A DNA stretch of 64,000 nt from Sphingomonas sanxanigenens DSM 19645 = NX02 (GCF_000512205.2 NZ_CP006644.1:2350520-2414519); one strand, 5' to 3'; positions 42,348 to 53,141 are shown, counted from the first letter of the stretch. Numbers and translations: made by a program. Notes: a model not told the origin generated them from the letters alone.

Positions 42348-42419
42348 CTGTTCGCAAACGGACAGACGTCCGAATTCGCACAGTCCCAGCGACTATCGCC
42401 CGACTGTTTCTGCGAACAG
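42348..42419. promoter_or_regulatory. Two inverted CTGTTCGCA...ACAG sites (candidate activator-binding sites)
   Basis: Site 1 (42348-42365, plus) is CTGTTCGCA-N5-ACAG; site 2 (42404-42419, minus) is CTGTTCGCA-N3-ACAG. They lie about 105-175 bases upstream of the -24 element, the usual distance for a sigma-54 activator that contacts RNA polymerase by looping. Confidence 0.45.
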
Positions 42420-42520
42420 GCGGCGCCGATTGCTAACTCCCGGTGAAAATTCCGACGGCAAGTTCGCGATGCAGCGCTTCTGATTGACCAGTCCTCCGGT
42501 TTTCCGGGGCTTTTATAAAG

Positions 42521-42537
42521 TTGGCACGACGCTTGCT
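42521..42537 (+). promoter_or_regulatory. Sigma-54 (-24/-12) promoter
   Basis: TTGGCACGACGCTTGCT matches the RpoN consensus (TGGCACG-N4-TTGCW) completely, with the required spacing between GG and GC. It reads toward the small exported protein gene, whose start codon is 67 bases further on. Confidence 0.82.
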
Positions 42538-42603
42538 GAGTACCGGGCACAGGCGGACATCGCCGCCTGGGAACCAACTGGTTCGATCAGAAAGGATTTC
42601 AAG

Positions 42604-42867
42604 ATGACCCGTCAGCCGATCTTCGCCCGCCTTTCCCGCACCGCCACCCAGGCCGTTCTGGGCGCCGTCGTCGCCTTCGCCGCCTTTCCCGCCATTGCCG
42701 GCGCCGCCGCGCCGCAGCAGGCGGTTGCCACTGCCGACAGGCCCGCAGCCGAACAGAAGGTCTGCGTCAAGACCACCCCCACCGGTTCGCGCATCGCCCG
42801 GATGGTGTGCATGACCCGCGCCGATTTCATCGCCCGCAGCGGCGTCGATCCCTTCGACGCCAAGTAA
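42604..42867 (+). CDS. Small exported protein with two conserved cysteines
   Basis: 87 residues from the ATG at 42604 with AAAGGA upstream; the longer frame from 42484 includes the promoter and is rejected. A signal peptide (AVLGAVVAFAAFPAIAG) precedes a short mature part with KVCVKTTPTGSRIARMVCMT, two cysteines likely to form a disulphide, and the ending RSGVDPFDAK. Short proteins of this shape are frequent in sphingomonads, and their function is unknown. What is unusual is the sigma-54 promoter, which ties it to nitrogen, envelope stress or another activator-controlled response. Confidence 0.75.
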   Translation: MTRQPIFARLSRTATQAVLGAVVAFAAFPAIAGAAAPQQAVATADRPAAEQKVCVKTTPTGSRIARMVCMTRADFIARSGVDPFDAK

Positions 42868-42886
42868 GACCAGCGGCTGACGGCGA

Positions 42887-42912
42887 CCAGCGGCGGCACG
42901 CGCCGTCGCTGG
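42887..42912. terminator. Hairpin between convergent genes
   Basis: CCAGCGGCGG and CCGTCGCTGG form a 10-bp stem (one G-U) with a 6-base loop, just after the small exported protein gene and before the end of the amidohydrolase gene on the other strand. Terminator-like without a T-run. Confidence 0.5.
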
Positions 42913-42928
42913 ACCGCCGGACCTCCGG

Positions 42929-44209
42929 TCAGTCCGCTTCCCGGCGCACGATCGCGCCGTTTTTCACGACCAGGCGGATGCGGCGCACCGCCTTGATGTC
43001 GGCCACCGGATCGCCCGCCACCGCGACCAGATCGGCGAGCATCCCCGGCTTTACCGCGCCGATCCTGTCCGCCATGCGCAGCCAGCGCGCATTGCCCGAA
43101 GTGGCGGCGATCAGCACTTGCGCCGAGCTCATCCCCGCATCGACCATCTGCTCCATCTCGCGCGCATTGTCGCCGTGCGCGTAGACGCCGACATCGCCGC
43201 CCAAGCAGATCGCAACGCCCGCCTTCAGCGCCAGGCGCAGACTCGAAATGCTGTTCTGCACCGCCGACGGTGCGGGCGCGCGGCCGTCCCAGCCGCGATA
43301 GCGCGATATCGCATCCGACGCGGCGAGCGTGGGGCAGAAGGCGACGCCCTTCGCCGCCATCGCCGCGAAAATCTCCGGCGTGCCGCCATCGCCATGCTCG
43401 ATCGTATCGGCGCCGGCGGCGATCGCGCGCGTCATCCCCTCCGCCGTGCCGGCATGGACCGCGACGAGCCGGCCGGCATCATGCGCTGCGCCGACCGCGG
43501 CCTCGAGCTCGGCCGCGCTCAACGTCGCGCGGCTCGGCTCGCCGGGGCGCCAGCGATAATCGGCATAAAGCTTGATCCAGTCGGCACCGGCGGCGATCTG
43601 GCGGCGCACCGCCGCGACGACGCCGTCGACCCCCGACGCCTCCTCGGCCCCCTGCGGCACGGCGACGCCCGGCTCGAACCCCTTGGGGCCATAGGCGCCG
43701 AGGGCGACGATCGCGCGGGTCGAGACGAGCAGGCGCGGACCTTCGACGATGCCTTGGTCGATCGCCGCCTTCAGCCCGACATCGGCATAGCCGGCGCCTT
43801 CGGTGCCAAGATCGCGTTCGGTGGTGAAGCCGGCGCGCAAGGTCGTGCGCGCCTGCGCCACCGCCCGCGCGGTACGCAGCGCGATCGCCTCATGGAGCAC
43901 CTGATCGTCCCAACTGGTCTCGTTATAGGGATGCAGGAACAGATGGCCATGGCCCTCGATCATCCCCGGCATCAGCGTGGCGCCGGCGAGATCGACGGTG
44001 GTCGCACCGGCAGGCACGGCGAGATCGGGGCCGACCGCAGCGATCGTGTCGCCGCGCACCAGCACCTGCCAGCCGGGATGCGTCCTGCCGTCGAGGCCGT
44101 CGAACACCGCCGCGGGCTTCAGCAGCAGCGCCGCCGGCTGCGCCGCGGGCTGTGCGCGCGCCGCCATCGGAGCCAGCGCTACAGCCGCAACGGTCATCAG
44201 CCAGCGCAT
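42929..44209 (-). CDS. Exported amidohydrolase (prolidase/imidazolonepropionase type)
   Basis: 426 residues from the ATG at 44209, preceded by GGGGGAAAG. Signal peptide MRWLMTVAAVALAPMAARA. The metal site is complete: GMIEGHGHLFL (His-x-His), DWIKLYADYR (lysine), LVAVHAGTAEG (His), DTIEHGDGG (His) and ICLGGDVG (Asp). The C terminus has IGAVKPGMLADLVAVAGDP. Related to the amidohydrolases at 18309 and 40698 but with none of their substitutions. Likely hydrolyses N-acyl amino acids or Xaa-Pro dipeptides in the periplasm. It stands alone, convergent with the small exported protein gene. Confidence 0.87.
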   Translation of the reverse strand: MRWLMTVAAVALAPMAARAQPAAQPAALLLKPAAVFDGLDGRTHPGWQVLVRGDTIAAVGPDLAVPAGATTVDLAGATLMPGMIEGHGHLFLHPYNETSWDDQVLHEAIALRTARAVAQARTTLRAGFTTERDLGTEGAGYADVGLKAAIDQGIVEGPRLLVSTRAIVALGAYGPKGFEPGVAVPQGAEEASGVDGVVAAVRRQIAAGADWIKLYADYRWRPGEPSRATLSAAELEAAVGAAHDAGRLVAVHAGTAEGMTRAIAAGADTIEHGDGGTPEIFAAMAAKGVAFCPTLAASDAISRYRGWDGRAPAPSAVQNSISSLRLALKAGVAICLGGDVGVYAHGDNAREMEQMVDAGMSSAQVLIAATSGNARWLRMADRIGAVKPGMLADLVAVAGDPVADIKAVRRIRLVVKNGAIVRREAD

Positions 44210-44433
44210 GGTCTTTCCCCCCGTCCCCAACTGGGCTCGATGCCATCAATAGGGCTCTTCGACACGCGCGCAATCCACCGATCCTGCTGGCGGCCAGTGC
44301 GGTGGACCCGAACCGACGTGCCGCATCCCGGTGCACGCGCATTGCCGATGGCGGGCGGGCCGATCCGGCGGGCGTGCCCGCCCCATCCATCCGGATCGGC
44401 GGCGACGCCGTCAATCATACCGGGGGATGATCA

Positions 44434-44450
44434 TTTCTATTTTTTAGAAA
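44434..44450. promoter_or_regulatory. AT-rich inverted repeat upstream of hypothetical gene
   Basis: TTTCTA-N5-TAGAAA, a 17-base dyad in an AT-rich island within otherwise GC-rich DNA, about 80 bases before the gene at 44528. Candidate operator. Confidence 0.35.
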
Positions 44451-44527
44451 GTTTCGTCGCCTTTTATCCCACTGAACCGGGGAGCCGTGTGCGCCTAGAT
44501 GAGATCCATCGAAGGATGGAGGTAGAG

Positions 44528-44842
44528 ATGGCGTCGCGTGTCGCTGAACTGAGCAAGACCGAGTGGATGGCCGTCGCGGTGGCGCTGAACGACGCCAACG
44601 CCTTCGGCTGCAGCATCCCGCCTGAAGCCGGCAGCCTGCGCGGCAAGCTGAGCGGCGCCGCGCGGACCCTGTTCGGCATCGAGCCGCGCAAGCAGCTCGC
44701 CGATCCGCGGCTGGAGACGCTGCGCCGCTTCGTCTGCACGACGCGCGCGCGCCGCCGTCCGGCCGACGAGTTCATGCCGGCCCTCATCCAGCACGGCTTC
44801 AACCCAGCGCAGGTCGACGCGATCGCGCAGCTTTCGGCCTGA
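44528..44842 (+). CDS. Hypothetical protein
   Basis: 104 residues, not recognised. The ATG at 44528 is preceded by GGAGG and was chosen over an ATG at 44516 that contains this site. The sequence starts MASRVAELSKTEWMAVAVAL, has NAFGCSIPPEAGSLRGKL and a basic stretch CTTRARRRPADEF, and ends in FNPAQVDAIAQLSA, which looks helical. It is probably a cytosolic helical protein. It lies 31 bases before the pirin gene on the same strand and may be co-transcribed with it. Confidence 0.65.
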   Translation: MASRVAELSKTEWMAVAVALNDANAFGCSIPPEAGSLRGKLSGAARTLFGIEPRKQLADPRLETLRRFVCTTRARRRPADEFMPALIQHGFNPAQVDAIAQLSA

Positions 44843-44873
44843 GCCGATCCCCGTCTTTCCAAGGAAGCACCCC

Positions 44874-45791
44874 ATGAGCATCCGGTCCAGCGCCGACACT
44901 ATCGACCACGTTCTTCTCGCGCCGCTGCGCGACCTGGGCGACGGCTTCAACGTCCGCCGCGCCCTGCCCTCCCCGCAGCGCCGGATGGTCGGCCCCTTCA
45001 TCTTCTTCGACCAGATGGGTCGCGCCACCTTCGGTCGCGGCGAGGGGCTGGACGTTCGCCCGCACCCGCATATCGGCCTTGCGACGATCACCTATCTGCT
45101 CGAAGGCGAGATCCTGCACCGCGACAGCGTTGGCAGCGTCCAGACCATCCGCCCCGGCGAGGTCAACCTGATGACCGCGGGCTCGGGCATCGTCCATTCG
45201 GAACGCACGGGCCCGGACGTCCGCGCTGCCGGTGGCCCGCTGTTCGGGCTGCAGAGCTGGATCGCGCTGCCGACCCGGCTGGAGGAAATGGATCCCGGCT
45301 TCACCCATCACAAGGCGAGCGAGATCCCCGGCATCGATGCGGAGGGCGTGACGCTCAAGCTGATCGCCGGCACCAGCGACGGCCTGCGCTCACCGGTGAA
45401 GAGCCATTCGGATATCGTCTATGCCGACATCCAGCTCGCCGACCGCGCCCGCTACCAGCTGCGTGCCGAGCATGTCGAACGCGCGATCTACGTCGTCTCG
45501 GGCAAGGTCGAGGTGACCGGGCAGACCGGCGCGTTCGAGGAAGGCCAGCTCGTGCTGTTCAAGCCGGGTGCCGAGATCGTGATCCGCGCCGTCGGCACCG
45601 CCCGTGTCATGCTGGTCGGAGGGGAGCCCTTCGCCGAGAGCCGCCACATCTTCTGGAACTTCGTCTCCAGTTCCCCCGAGCGGATCGAGCAGGCCAAGCG
45701 CGACTGGCAGCAGCGCCGTTTCGCCGAGGTGCCCGCCGAGACGGATTTCATCCCGCTGCCAGACCCCGTTCCCGCCCGTGCCGCGGCGTGA
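44874..45791 (+). CDS. Pirin family protein
   Basis: 305 residues, full length for bacterial pirins. The N-terminal cupin has the metal set RPHPHIGLATITYLLEGEI with the later HRDSVG and MTAGSGIVHSE. The C-terminal cupin includes ERAIYVVSGKVEVTGQTG, and the family tail RHIFWNFVSSSPERIEQAKR is present. Bacterial pirins act as quercetin 2,3-dioxygenase-like enzymes or as regulators of central metabolism; which applies is not visible. A hypothetical gene precedes it, and a small membrane protein gene follows 55 bases later. Confidence 0.92.
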   Translation: MSIRSSADTIDHVLLAPLRDLGDGFNVRRALPSPQRRMVGPFIFFDQMGRATFGRGEGLDVRPHPHIGLATITYLLEGEILHRDSVGSVQTIRPGEVNLMTAGSGIVHSERTGPDVRAAGGPLFGLQSWIALPTRLEEMDPGFTHHKASEIPGIDAEGVTLKLIAGTSDGLRSPVKSHSDIVYADIQLADRARYQLRAEHVERAIYVVSGKVEVTGQTGAFEEGQLVLFKPGAEIVIRAVGTARVMLVGGEPFAESRHIFWNFVSSSPERIEQAKRDWQQRRFAEVPAETDFIPLPDPVPARAAA

Positions 45792-45846
45792 CCCGCATCA
45801 CTGCGACACCCGCGAATCGCAGCTATCCAGACTGCGGAGGAAAGAC

Positions 45847-46062
45847 ATGCAGACCCGATCGACCCGCCTGACCCAGACCCGCAGCACCCTGCACCAGACG
45901 CTTGCCGTCGTCGGCGTGCTCGCCATGGTCCTGATCGTCCTGTTCGTGCTCATCAACCAGGCGATCGGCGACACGCTGATTGCCTCCAGCGTGTCGCTCA
46001 CCATCGTCGCGATGGTTGCGGCGCTGGGCGCTTCCGGCGGCACCGAGAAGCGCCGCCGCTAG
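45847..46062 (+). CDS. Small two-helix membrane protein
   Basis: 71 residues from the ATG at 45847, with GCGGAGGAAAG upstream. Two hydrophobic segments are seen: TLAVVGVLAMVLIVLFVLI (about 18-36) and LIASSVSLTIVAMVAALGA (about 43-61). A basic N terminus (RSTRLTQTRS) and basic C terminus (TEKRRR) suggest both ends face the cytoplasm. No family recognised. Same strand as the pirin gene. Confidence 0.65.
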   Translation: MQTRSTRLTQTRSTLHQTLAVVGVLAMVLIVLFVLINQAIGDTLIASSVSLTIVAMVAALGASGGTEKRRR

Positions 46063-46082
46063 GCCGCAACGCCCGCTTCGGC

Positions 46083-48318
<2,236 letters not shown>

Positions 48319-48333
48319 GTAAGCCTCCTTAGA

Positions 48334-49362
48334 TCACATCTCACCACGTTCGCGCCGCAGCGCATACCATTTGCGGACATTGGCATTATGCTGGTCGAGC
48401 GTCTCGGCGAAGGCATGGCCGCCCGACCCATCCGCGACGAAATAGAGCGCATTGGTGCGCGCCGGATCAAGCACCGCGGCGATCGAGGCGCGGCCCGGAT
48501 TGGCGATCGGCCCCGCCGGCAGCCCCGGAATCCTGTAGGTGTTGTAGCCGTTGTCGGCCTGAAGCTCCGAACGCAGGATGCGCCGGCCCAGCCGCCGCCC
48601 CTTGGTGACCGGATAGATCACGGTCGGGTCGGCCTGCAGCGGCATGTTGCGCTTGATCCGGTTGGAATAGACCGCCGCCACCGTGCGCCGTTCGGCGGCA
48701 ACCGACGTTTCCTTCTCGACGATCGAGGCGAGGATGATCGCCTCGCGCGGCGTCTTCACGGCGATGCCCGGCTTGCGCGTCTTCCACAGGTCGTCGAGCG
48801 CGCGCGTCATCGCCGCCTGCATCCGCCTGAGCACCGCCGCGCGCGTCTCGCCGCGTTCGAAGCTGTAGCTGTCGGGCAGCACCGATCCTTCGGCGGGCAC
48901 CGCGACCGTGCCGGTCAGCAACGGTTCGGCCATCAGCCGTTCCTGCACGAGCACCGCCGGCATCCCCTCGGGGATCGAGACCAGCCGGAGGATCGGGATG
49001 CCAGACTGCATCGTGCGAAGATGCGCCGCCCAGTTGTCGGTGGGATAGAAGCCATATTCGCCCGCCTTGATCGGCCCGTCCGATCCGAGGAAGCGCGCGA
49101 GCGTGAGGAAGCGATCGGCCGAGCCGATGACCTTGGCCTTTTCCAGCTTCGCGGCCGCAGTCGCGAGTGAATCCCCGCTCGACACGGTGACCTCGACGGG
49201 CTTGGCCCCGGCCGGGCGCGGCGATCCCTTGAACCAGGGGCTGACATAGGCCGCACCCGCTGCACCAACGGCAACGACAAGCAGGAGGAGGAGGAGCCAG
49301 CGCTTGGCCGCCGCCCCCCGCTTCTTCTTGCCGCGTCGCGCCGGGCGTTTGCTGCTGGCCAT
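48334..49362 (-). CDS. mltG: Endolytic murein transglycosylase MltG
   Basis: 342 residues of the YceG/MltG family. A basic N terminus (KRPARRGKKKRGAAAKRWLL) leads to one membrane anchor (LLLLLVVAVGAAGAAYV), then a LysM-like region and the catalytic domain with ILASIVEKETSVAAERRTVA (catalytic Glu) and MPLQADPTVIYPV. It cuts nascent glycan strands at the inner membrane. Placed 23 bases after fabF; the fab-mltG linkage is common in alphaproteobacteria. Confidence 0.94.
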   Translation of the reverse strand: MASSKRPARRGKKKRGAAAKRWLLLLLLVVAVGAAGAAYVSPWFKGSPRPAGAKPVEVTVSSGDSLATAAAKLEKAKVIGSADRFLTLARFLGSDGPIKAGEYGFYPTDNWAAHLRTMQSGIPILRLVSIPEGMPAVLVQERLMAEPLLTGTVAVPAEGSVLPDSYSFERGETRAAVLRRMQAAMTRALDDLWKTRKPGIAVKTPREAIILASIVEKETSVAAERRTVAAVYSNRIKRNMPLQADPTVIYPVTKGRRLGRRILRSELQADNGYNTYRIPGLPAGPIANPGRASIAAVLDPARTNALYFVADGSGGHAFAETLDQHNANVRKWYALRRERGEM

Positions 49363-49385
49363 CGGCCGGTTCCCCGATCAGCCGA

Positions 49386-50645
49386 TCAGACCGCCCTCAT
49401 GACCAGCGAGGCGTTGGTGCCGCCGAAGCCGAAGCTGTTGTTCAGCACCGCCTTCACGTGCCGCTGCTTGGCGACGTGGGGCACCAGATCGACGCCTGCG
49501 CAATTGTCGCTGGGATTGTCGAGGTTGAGCGTCGGCGGGACGATCTGGTCGCGCAGCGCGAGGATGCAGAAGATGCTCTCCACCGCGCCGGCGCCGCCCA
49601 GCAGGTGGCCGATCGCCGACTTGGTCGAGCTCATCGAAAGGGTGCCCATCGCATCGCCGAACAGGCGGCGCACCGCGCCCAGCTCGAGCTCGTCGCCCAG
49701 CGGCGTCGAGGTGCCGTGCGCGTTGATATAGTCGATGTCGCCGAGCGCGAGGCCCGACTTCTTCATCGCCATTTCCATCGCGCGGAACGCGCCCGAACCT
49801 TCCGGGTGCGGCGCGGTGACGTGATAGGCGTCGCCCGACAGGCCATAGCCGATCACCTCGGCATAGATCTTGGCGCCGCGCGCCTTGGCGTGCTCATATT
49901 CCTCGAGGCAGACGACGCCCGCGCCCTCGCCCATCACGAAGCCGTCCCGGTCCTTGTCGTAGGGCCGGCTCGCCTTTTCGGGCTGATCGTTGAACTGGGT
50001 CGACAGCGCGCGCGCCTGCGCGAAGCCGGCAATGCCGATCGGGCAGATCGCGCCTTCGGCACCGCCCGCAAGCATCACGTCGGCATCGCCCAGCGCGATC
50101 ATCCGCGCCGCATCGCCGATCGCGTGCGCGCCGGTCGAGCAAGCCGTGACCACCGCATGGTTCGGGCCCATCAGGCCATATTTGATGCTCACCTGGCCCG
50201 AGATCAGGTTGATCAGGCGGCCATGGACGAAGTGCGGCGAGACGCGGCGCGGGCCCTTGTTGGCGAGCACCAGCGATTCGCTCTCGATGCCCGGGAGACC
50301 GCCGATGCCCGACCCGATCGAGCAGCCGATGCGGAAGCGCTCTTCCTCGGACGCATCGGTCAGGCCGGCATCCTCGAGCGCCTGGCCGGCGGCATCGATT
50401 CCATAGATGATGAACGGATCGACCTGGCGCTGGACCTTATGGTCGACGCGCTTGTTCGCATCGAACCCATAGGCATGGTCCGCGGGCTTCACCTCGCAGG
50501 CGACCCGGCAGGCATAATCAGTCGCGTCGAAACGGGTGATGGTACCAGCGCCGGACTTCGCTGCGATGATGTTGGCCCAGGCGGTTTCGACATCGGCGCC
50601 CAGCGGCGTGACGAGCCCAAGTCCGGTTACGACGACACGGCGCAT
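49386..50645 (-). CDS. fabF: 3-oxoacyl-ACP synthase II FabF
   Basis: 419 residues, full length. The thiolase-fold active site is complete: Cys169 in VVTACSTGAHAIGDA, His in INAHGTSTPLGD and His in SAIGHLLGGAG. It elongates acyl-ACP with malonyl-ACP in fatty-acid synthesis. It follows acpP in the fabD-fabG-acpP-fabF series and is separated from acpP by a terminator-like hairpin, so it is likely transcribed at a lower level. Confidence 0.97.
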   Translation of the reverse strand: MRRVVVTGLGLVTPLGADVETAWANIIAAKSGAGTITRFDATDYACRVACEVKPADHAYGFDANKRVDHKVQRQVDPFIIYGIDAAGQALEDAGLTDASEEERFRIGCSIGSGIGGLPGIESESLVLANKGPRRVSPHFVHGRLINLISGQVSIKYGLMGPNHAVVTACSTGAHAIGDAARMIALGDADVMLAGGAEGAICPIGIAGFAQARALSTQFNDQPEKASRPYDKDRDGFVMGEGAGVVCLEEYEHAKARGAKIYAEVIGYGLSGDAYHVTAPHPEGSGAFRAMEMAMKKSGLALGDIDYINAHGTSTPLGDELELGAVRRLFGDAMGTLSMSSTKSAIGHLLGGAGAVESIFCILALRDQIVPPTLNLDNPSDNCAGVDLVPHVAKQRHVKAVLNNSFGFGGTNASLVMRAV

Positions 50646-50665
50646 CCCAACTCTCCAAATACTTC

Positions 50666-50715
50666 AACAAAAACAAACGGCTCCCCGGCCCCTTTCATCC
50701 GGGTCGGGAAGCCGT
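50666..50715 (-). terminator. Terminator/attenuator between acpP and fabF
   Basis: On the minus strand ACGGCTTCCCG pairs with CGGGGAGCCGT and is followed by TTTGTTTTTG. It is a stem plus T-rich run located 58 bases after the acpP stop. It would let acpP be transcribed in excess over fabF. Confidence 0.7.
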
Positions 50716-50772
50716 CCTGAATGGCTACGAAGCCAGGCCGGCGCGCCGATCCCGGCGTGCCTGCCCGAGACA

Positions 50773-51012
50773 TCAGCCCTTGGCGTGCGTCTCGATATAG
50801 CTGATCGCGTCCTTCACGGTCGTGATCTTTTCCGCGGCGTCGTCGGGAATCTCAACGCCGAAATCTTCCTCGAACGCCATCACCAGTTCGACGATGTCGA
50901 GGCTGTCGGCACCAAGATCGTCGATGAAGCTGGCATCTTCGGTCACCTTCTCGGCTTCAACGCCAAGATGCTCGACGACGATCTTCTTCACCCTCTCGGC
51001 GGTGTCGCTCAT
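50773..51012 (-). CDS. acpP: Acyl carrier protein
   Basis: 79 residues, acidic. The phosphopantetheine attachment site is Ser37 in [19 protein letters not shown], the classic ACP motif. It carries growing acyl chains between FabD, FabG and FabF, whose genes flank it. Its own promoter could lie in the 98-base gap before it, which includes an AT-rich stretch. Confidence 0.97.
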   Translation of the reverse strand: MSDTAERVKKIVVEHLGVEAEKVTEDASFIDDLGADSLDIVELVMAFEEDFGVEIPDDAAEKITTVKDAISYIETHAKG

Positions 51013-51110
51013 AAACGGTCCTTCTCTTCAGAATTTGAGGATGCACTAATCGGCAGCCATAACGCTGGCAAGCCCTGCCGGTTCACCCGGCGTTAACCGT
51101 AACGGGAACG

Positions 51111-51854
51111 TCACGAAATCATTGCCATGCCGCCGTTGACGTGGATCGTCTGACCGGTGACGTAACCGGCCTCACGGCTTGCGAGATAGGCGACCGCGGC
51201 GGCCACGTCACCCCCCTCGCCCAACCGACCGGCGGGAATCCGGCCGGTGATCGCCTCTTTCTGCACGTCGGGCAGCGCGTCCGTCATCGCCGACTTGATG
51301 AAACCCGGCGCCACGCAGTTCACGGTAATGTTGCGCGTCGCCAGCTCCTGCGCCAGCGCCTTGGTCATCGCGGTGAGCCCGCCTTTGGAGGCGGCATAGT
51401 TCGCCTGCCCCGGATTGCCGGTGGCGCCGACCACCGAGGTGATCGAGACGACGCGGCCGAAGCGCGCCTTCATCATCGGCTTGGTCGCGGCGCGGATCAG
51501 GCGGAACGCCGCCTCTAGATTGACGCGGATCACCGCATCCCAATCCTCATCCTTCATCCGCATCACCAGATTGTCGCGGGTGACGCCGGCATTGTTGACG
51601 AGGATGTCGAGCGTGCCGCCCAGCGCCGCGACGGCGGAGGGCACCAGCGCATCGACCGCGGCGGAGTCGCCGAGATCGCACGGCAGGATCACCGGGTCAT
51701 GGCCGAGCCCCGCCGCGACCGCCTCCAGCTTCTCCGCGCGCGTGCCGGAGAGCGCCACGCGCGCGCCCTGCGCCGCGAGCGTTTCGGCGATCGCCGAACC
51801 GATACCGCCCGACGCACCGGTCACCAGCGCGGTCATGCCTGAGAGATCGAACAT
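51111..51854 (-). CDS. fabG: 3-oxoacyl-ACP reductase FabG
   Basis: 247 residues from the ATG at 51854 (GGAAAG upstream; an earlier start at 51887 is not supported). SDR fold: the NADPH site TGASGGIG (13-20), NNAG (87-90), catalytic Ser140, Tyr153 and Lys157 in SITSVVG...YAASK, and the C-terminal AGYVTGQTIHVNGGMAM. It reduces 3-oxoacyl-ACP in each elongation round. Downstream of fabD, upstream of acpP. Confidence 0.96.
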   Translation of the reverse strand: MFDLSGMTALVTGASGGIGSAIAETLAAQGARVALSGTRAEKLEAVAAGLGHDPVILPCDLGDSAAVDALVPSAVAALGGTLDILVNNAGVTRDNLVMRMKDEDWDAVIRVNLEAAFRLIRAATKPMMKARFGRVVSITSVVGATGNPGQANYAASKGGLTAMTKALAQELATRNITVNCVAPGFIKSAMTDALPDVQKEAITGRIPAGRLGEGGDVAAAVAYLASREAGYVTGQTIHVNGGMAMIS

Positions 51855-51990
51855 GCCTGTCTTTCCTGTCTGAAGTCGTTGAGGCATCGCGCGGGCGGAA
51901 GAATGTCGCCCGCCAATGCCTATCCAAAGTCCGCGCCGTCGTGCCAGCCCCTTCGTTGCTTTCGCGGGGCCGGACGATCGGTTGGCGGGC

Positions 51991-52929
51991 TCAGAGGCTC
52001 TTCGCCAGCGCCTCGATATCGGCCATCGCGACGATGCTTGCGGCCTCGGCCTCGGCCGGCGCGCTGCGCTTGACCATCGGCGCCAGCACCTTGCCCCCGA
52101 ACTCGACGAAGCCGGTGACGCCGGCCTCCGCCATCGCGATCACCGATTCGCGCCAGCGCACCCGGCCGGTGACCTGACTGACGAGCAGGTCGCGGATGGT
52201 GGCGGGATCGGCGACGGCGGCGGCGGTGACGTTGGCGAACAGCGGCACCAGCGGGGACACCAGCGCCGCCGTGCCCAGCGCCTCGGCCATCGCATCGGCC
52301 GCGGGCTGCATCAACGGGCAGTGGAAGGGGGCGGACACCGGCAGCAGCACGCCGCGCTTGATGCCATGATCCTTCACCATCGCCACCGCGCGATCGATCG
52401 CGCCCTTGTGGCCGGAGATCACGACCTGCGTCGGATCATTGTCGTTGGCGACGGTGCAGACCTCCCCCGCCGCCGCGGCGTCGGCGAGCGCCTGCGCCTT
52501 TTCGATATCGGCGCCGAGCAACGCCGCCATCGCGCCGATGCCCACCGGCACCGCCGCCTGCATCGCCTGCCCGCGCAGCTTGAGCAGCCGCGCGGTGGTC
52601 GCGAGATCGAGCGCCTGCGCGGCGCACAGCGCGCTATATTCGCCGAGCGAATGGCCGGCGACGAACGCCGCCTTGTCGGCGAGGCTGATGCCGCCTTCCT
52701 TTTCGAGCACGCGCAACGTGGCGATCGCGTTTGCCATGATCGCGGGCTGGGCATTCTCGGTCAGCACCAACTGATCCTCGGGCCCCTCGCTCATCAGGCG
52801 GAACAGGTTCTGGCCGAGCGCGTCGTCGACCTCCTGGAACACCTCGCGCGCGGCGGTGCTCGCATCGGCCAACGCCTTGCCCATGCCCACCGCCTGGCTG
52901 CCCTGGCCGGGAAAGATGAATGCACGCAT
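51991..52929 (-). CDS. fabD: Malonyl-CoA:ACP transacylase FabD
   Basis: 312 residues. The ATG at 52929 opens the conserved MRAFIFPGQGSQAVGMG; the frame is open to 53046, but that extension has no homology features. Nucleophile Ser94 in GHSLGEYSAL, the His of VSAPFHCPLM, and the later SQVTGRVRW are present. It loads malonyl groups on ACP. First gene of the minus-strand fab cluster, divergent from an RcnB-like gene. Confidence 0.96.
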   Translation of the reverse strand: MRAFIFPGQGSQAVGMGKALADASTAAREVFQEVDDALGQNLFRLMSEGPEDQLVLTENAQPAIMANAIATLRVLEKEGGISLADKAAFVAGHSLGEYSALCAAQALDLATTARLLKLRGQAMQAAVPVGIGAMAALLGADIEKAQALADAAAAGEVCTVANDNDPTQVVISGHKGAIDRAVAMVKDHGIKRGVLLPVSAPFHCPLMQPAADAMAEALGTAALVSPLVPLFANVTAAAVADPATIRDLLVSQVTGRVRWRESVIAMAEAGVTGFVEFGGKVLAPMVKRSAPAEAEAASIVAMADIEALAKSL

Positions 52930-53141
52930 GTCGGGGACCTCGCTGAGAAAACGAGCGGGCGCACTAGAAAGCCGCACCGCGCATGGCAAGCCCAAGCGTA
53001 GCGAAGCAGGCCACTCGATGACAGCCGCAAGACAATTTGCGACCATTTCGCCGCGGCGCCGACAAAGATGCGCGACAGCCGATCCTCATAAAGCTCCTGT
53101 CAGCGCCGCAAGGGCGCTTCGGAAACACAGGAGACGCAGTC

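Larger units (their letters stand above)
42264..42603. promoter_or_regulatory. Long regulatory leader with upstream dyads and sigma-54 promoter
   Basis: 340 bases without a gene. Two related dyads lie at 42348-42365 and 42404-42419, a -24/-12 promoter at 42521-42537, and AAAGGA before the start codon at 42604. Nothing else is seen. Confidence 0.6.

Noticed and set aside
42264-42603. Riboswitch or leader peptide before the small exported protein
   Set aside because: The hairpins found lie upstream of the sigma-54 promoter, so they are not in the transcript; the 67-base region after the promoter shows no riboswitch pattern.
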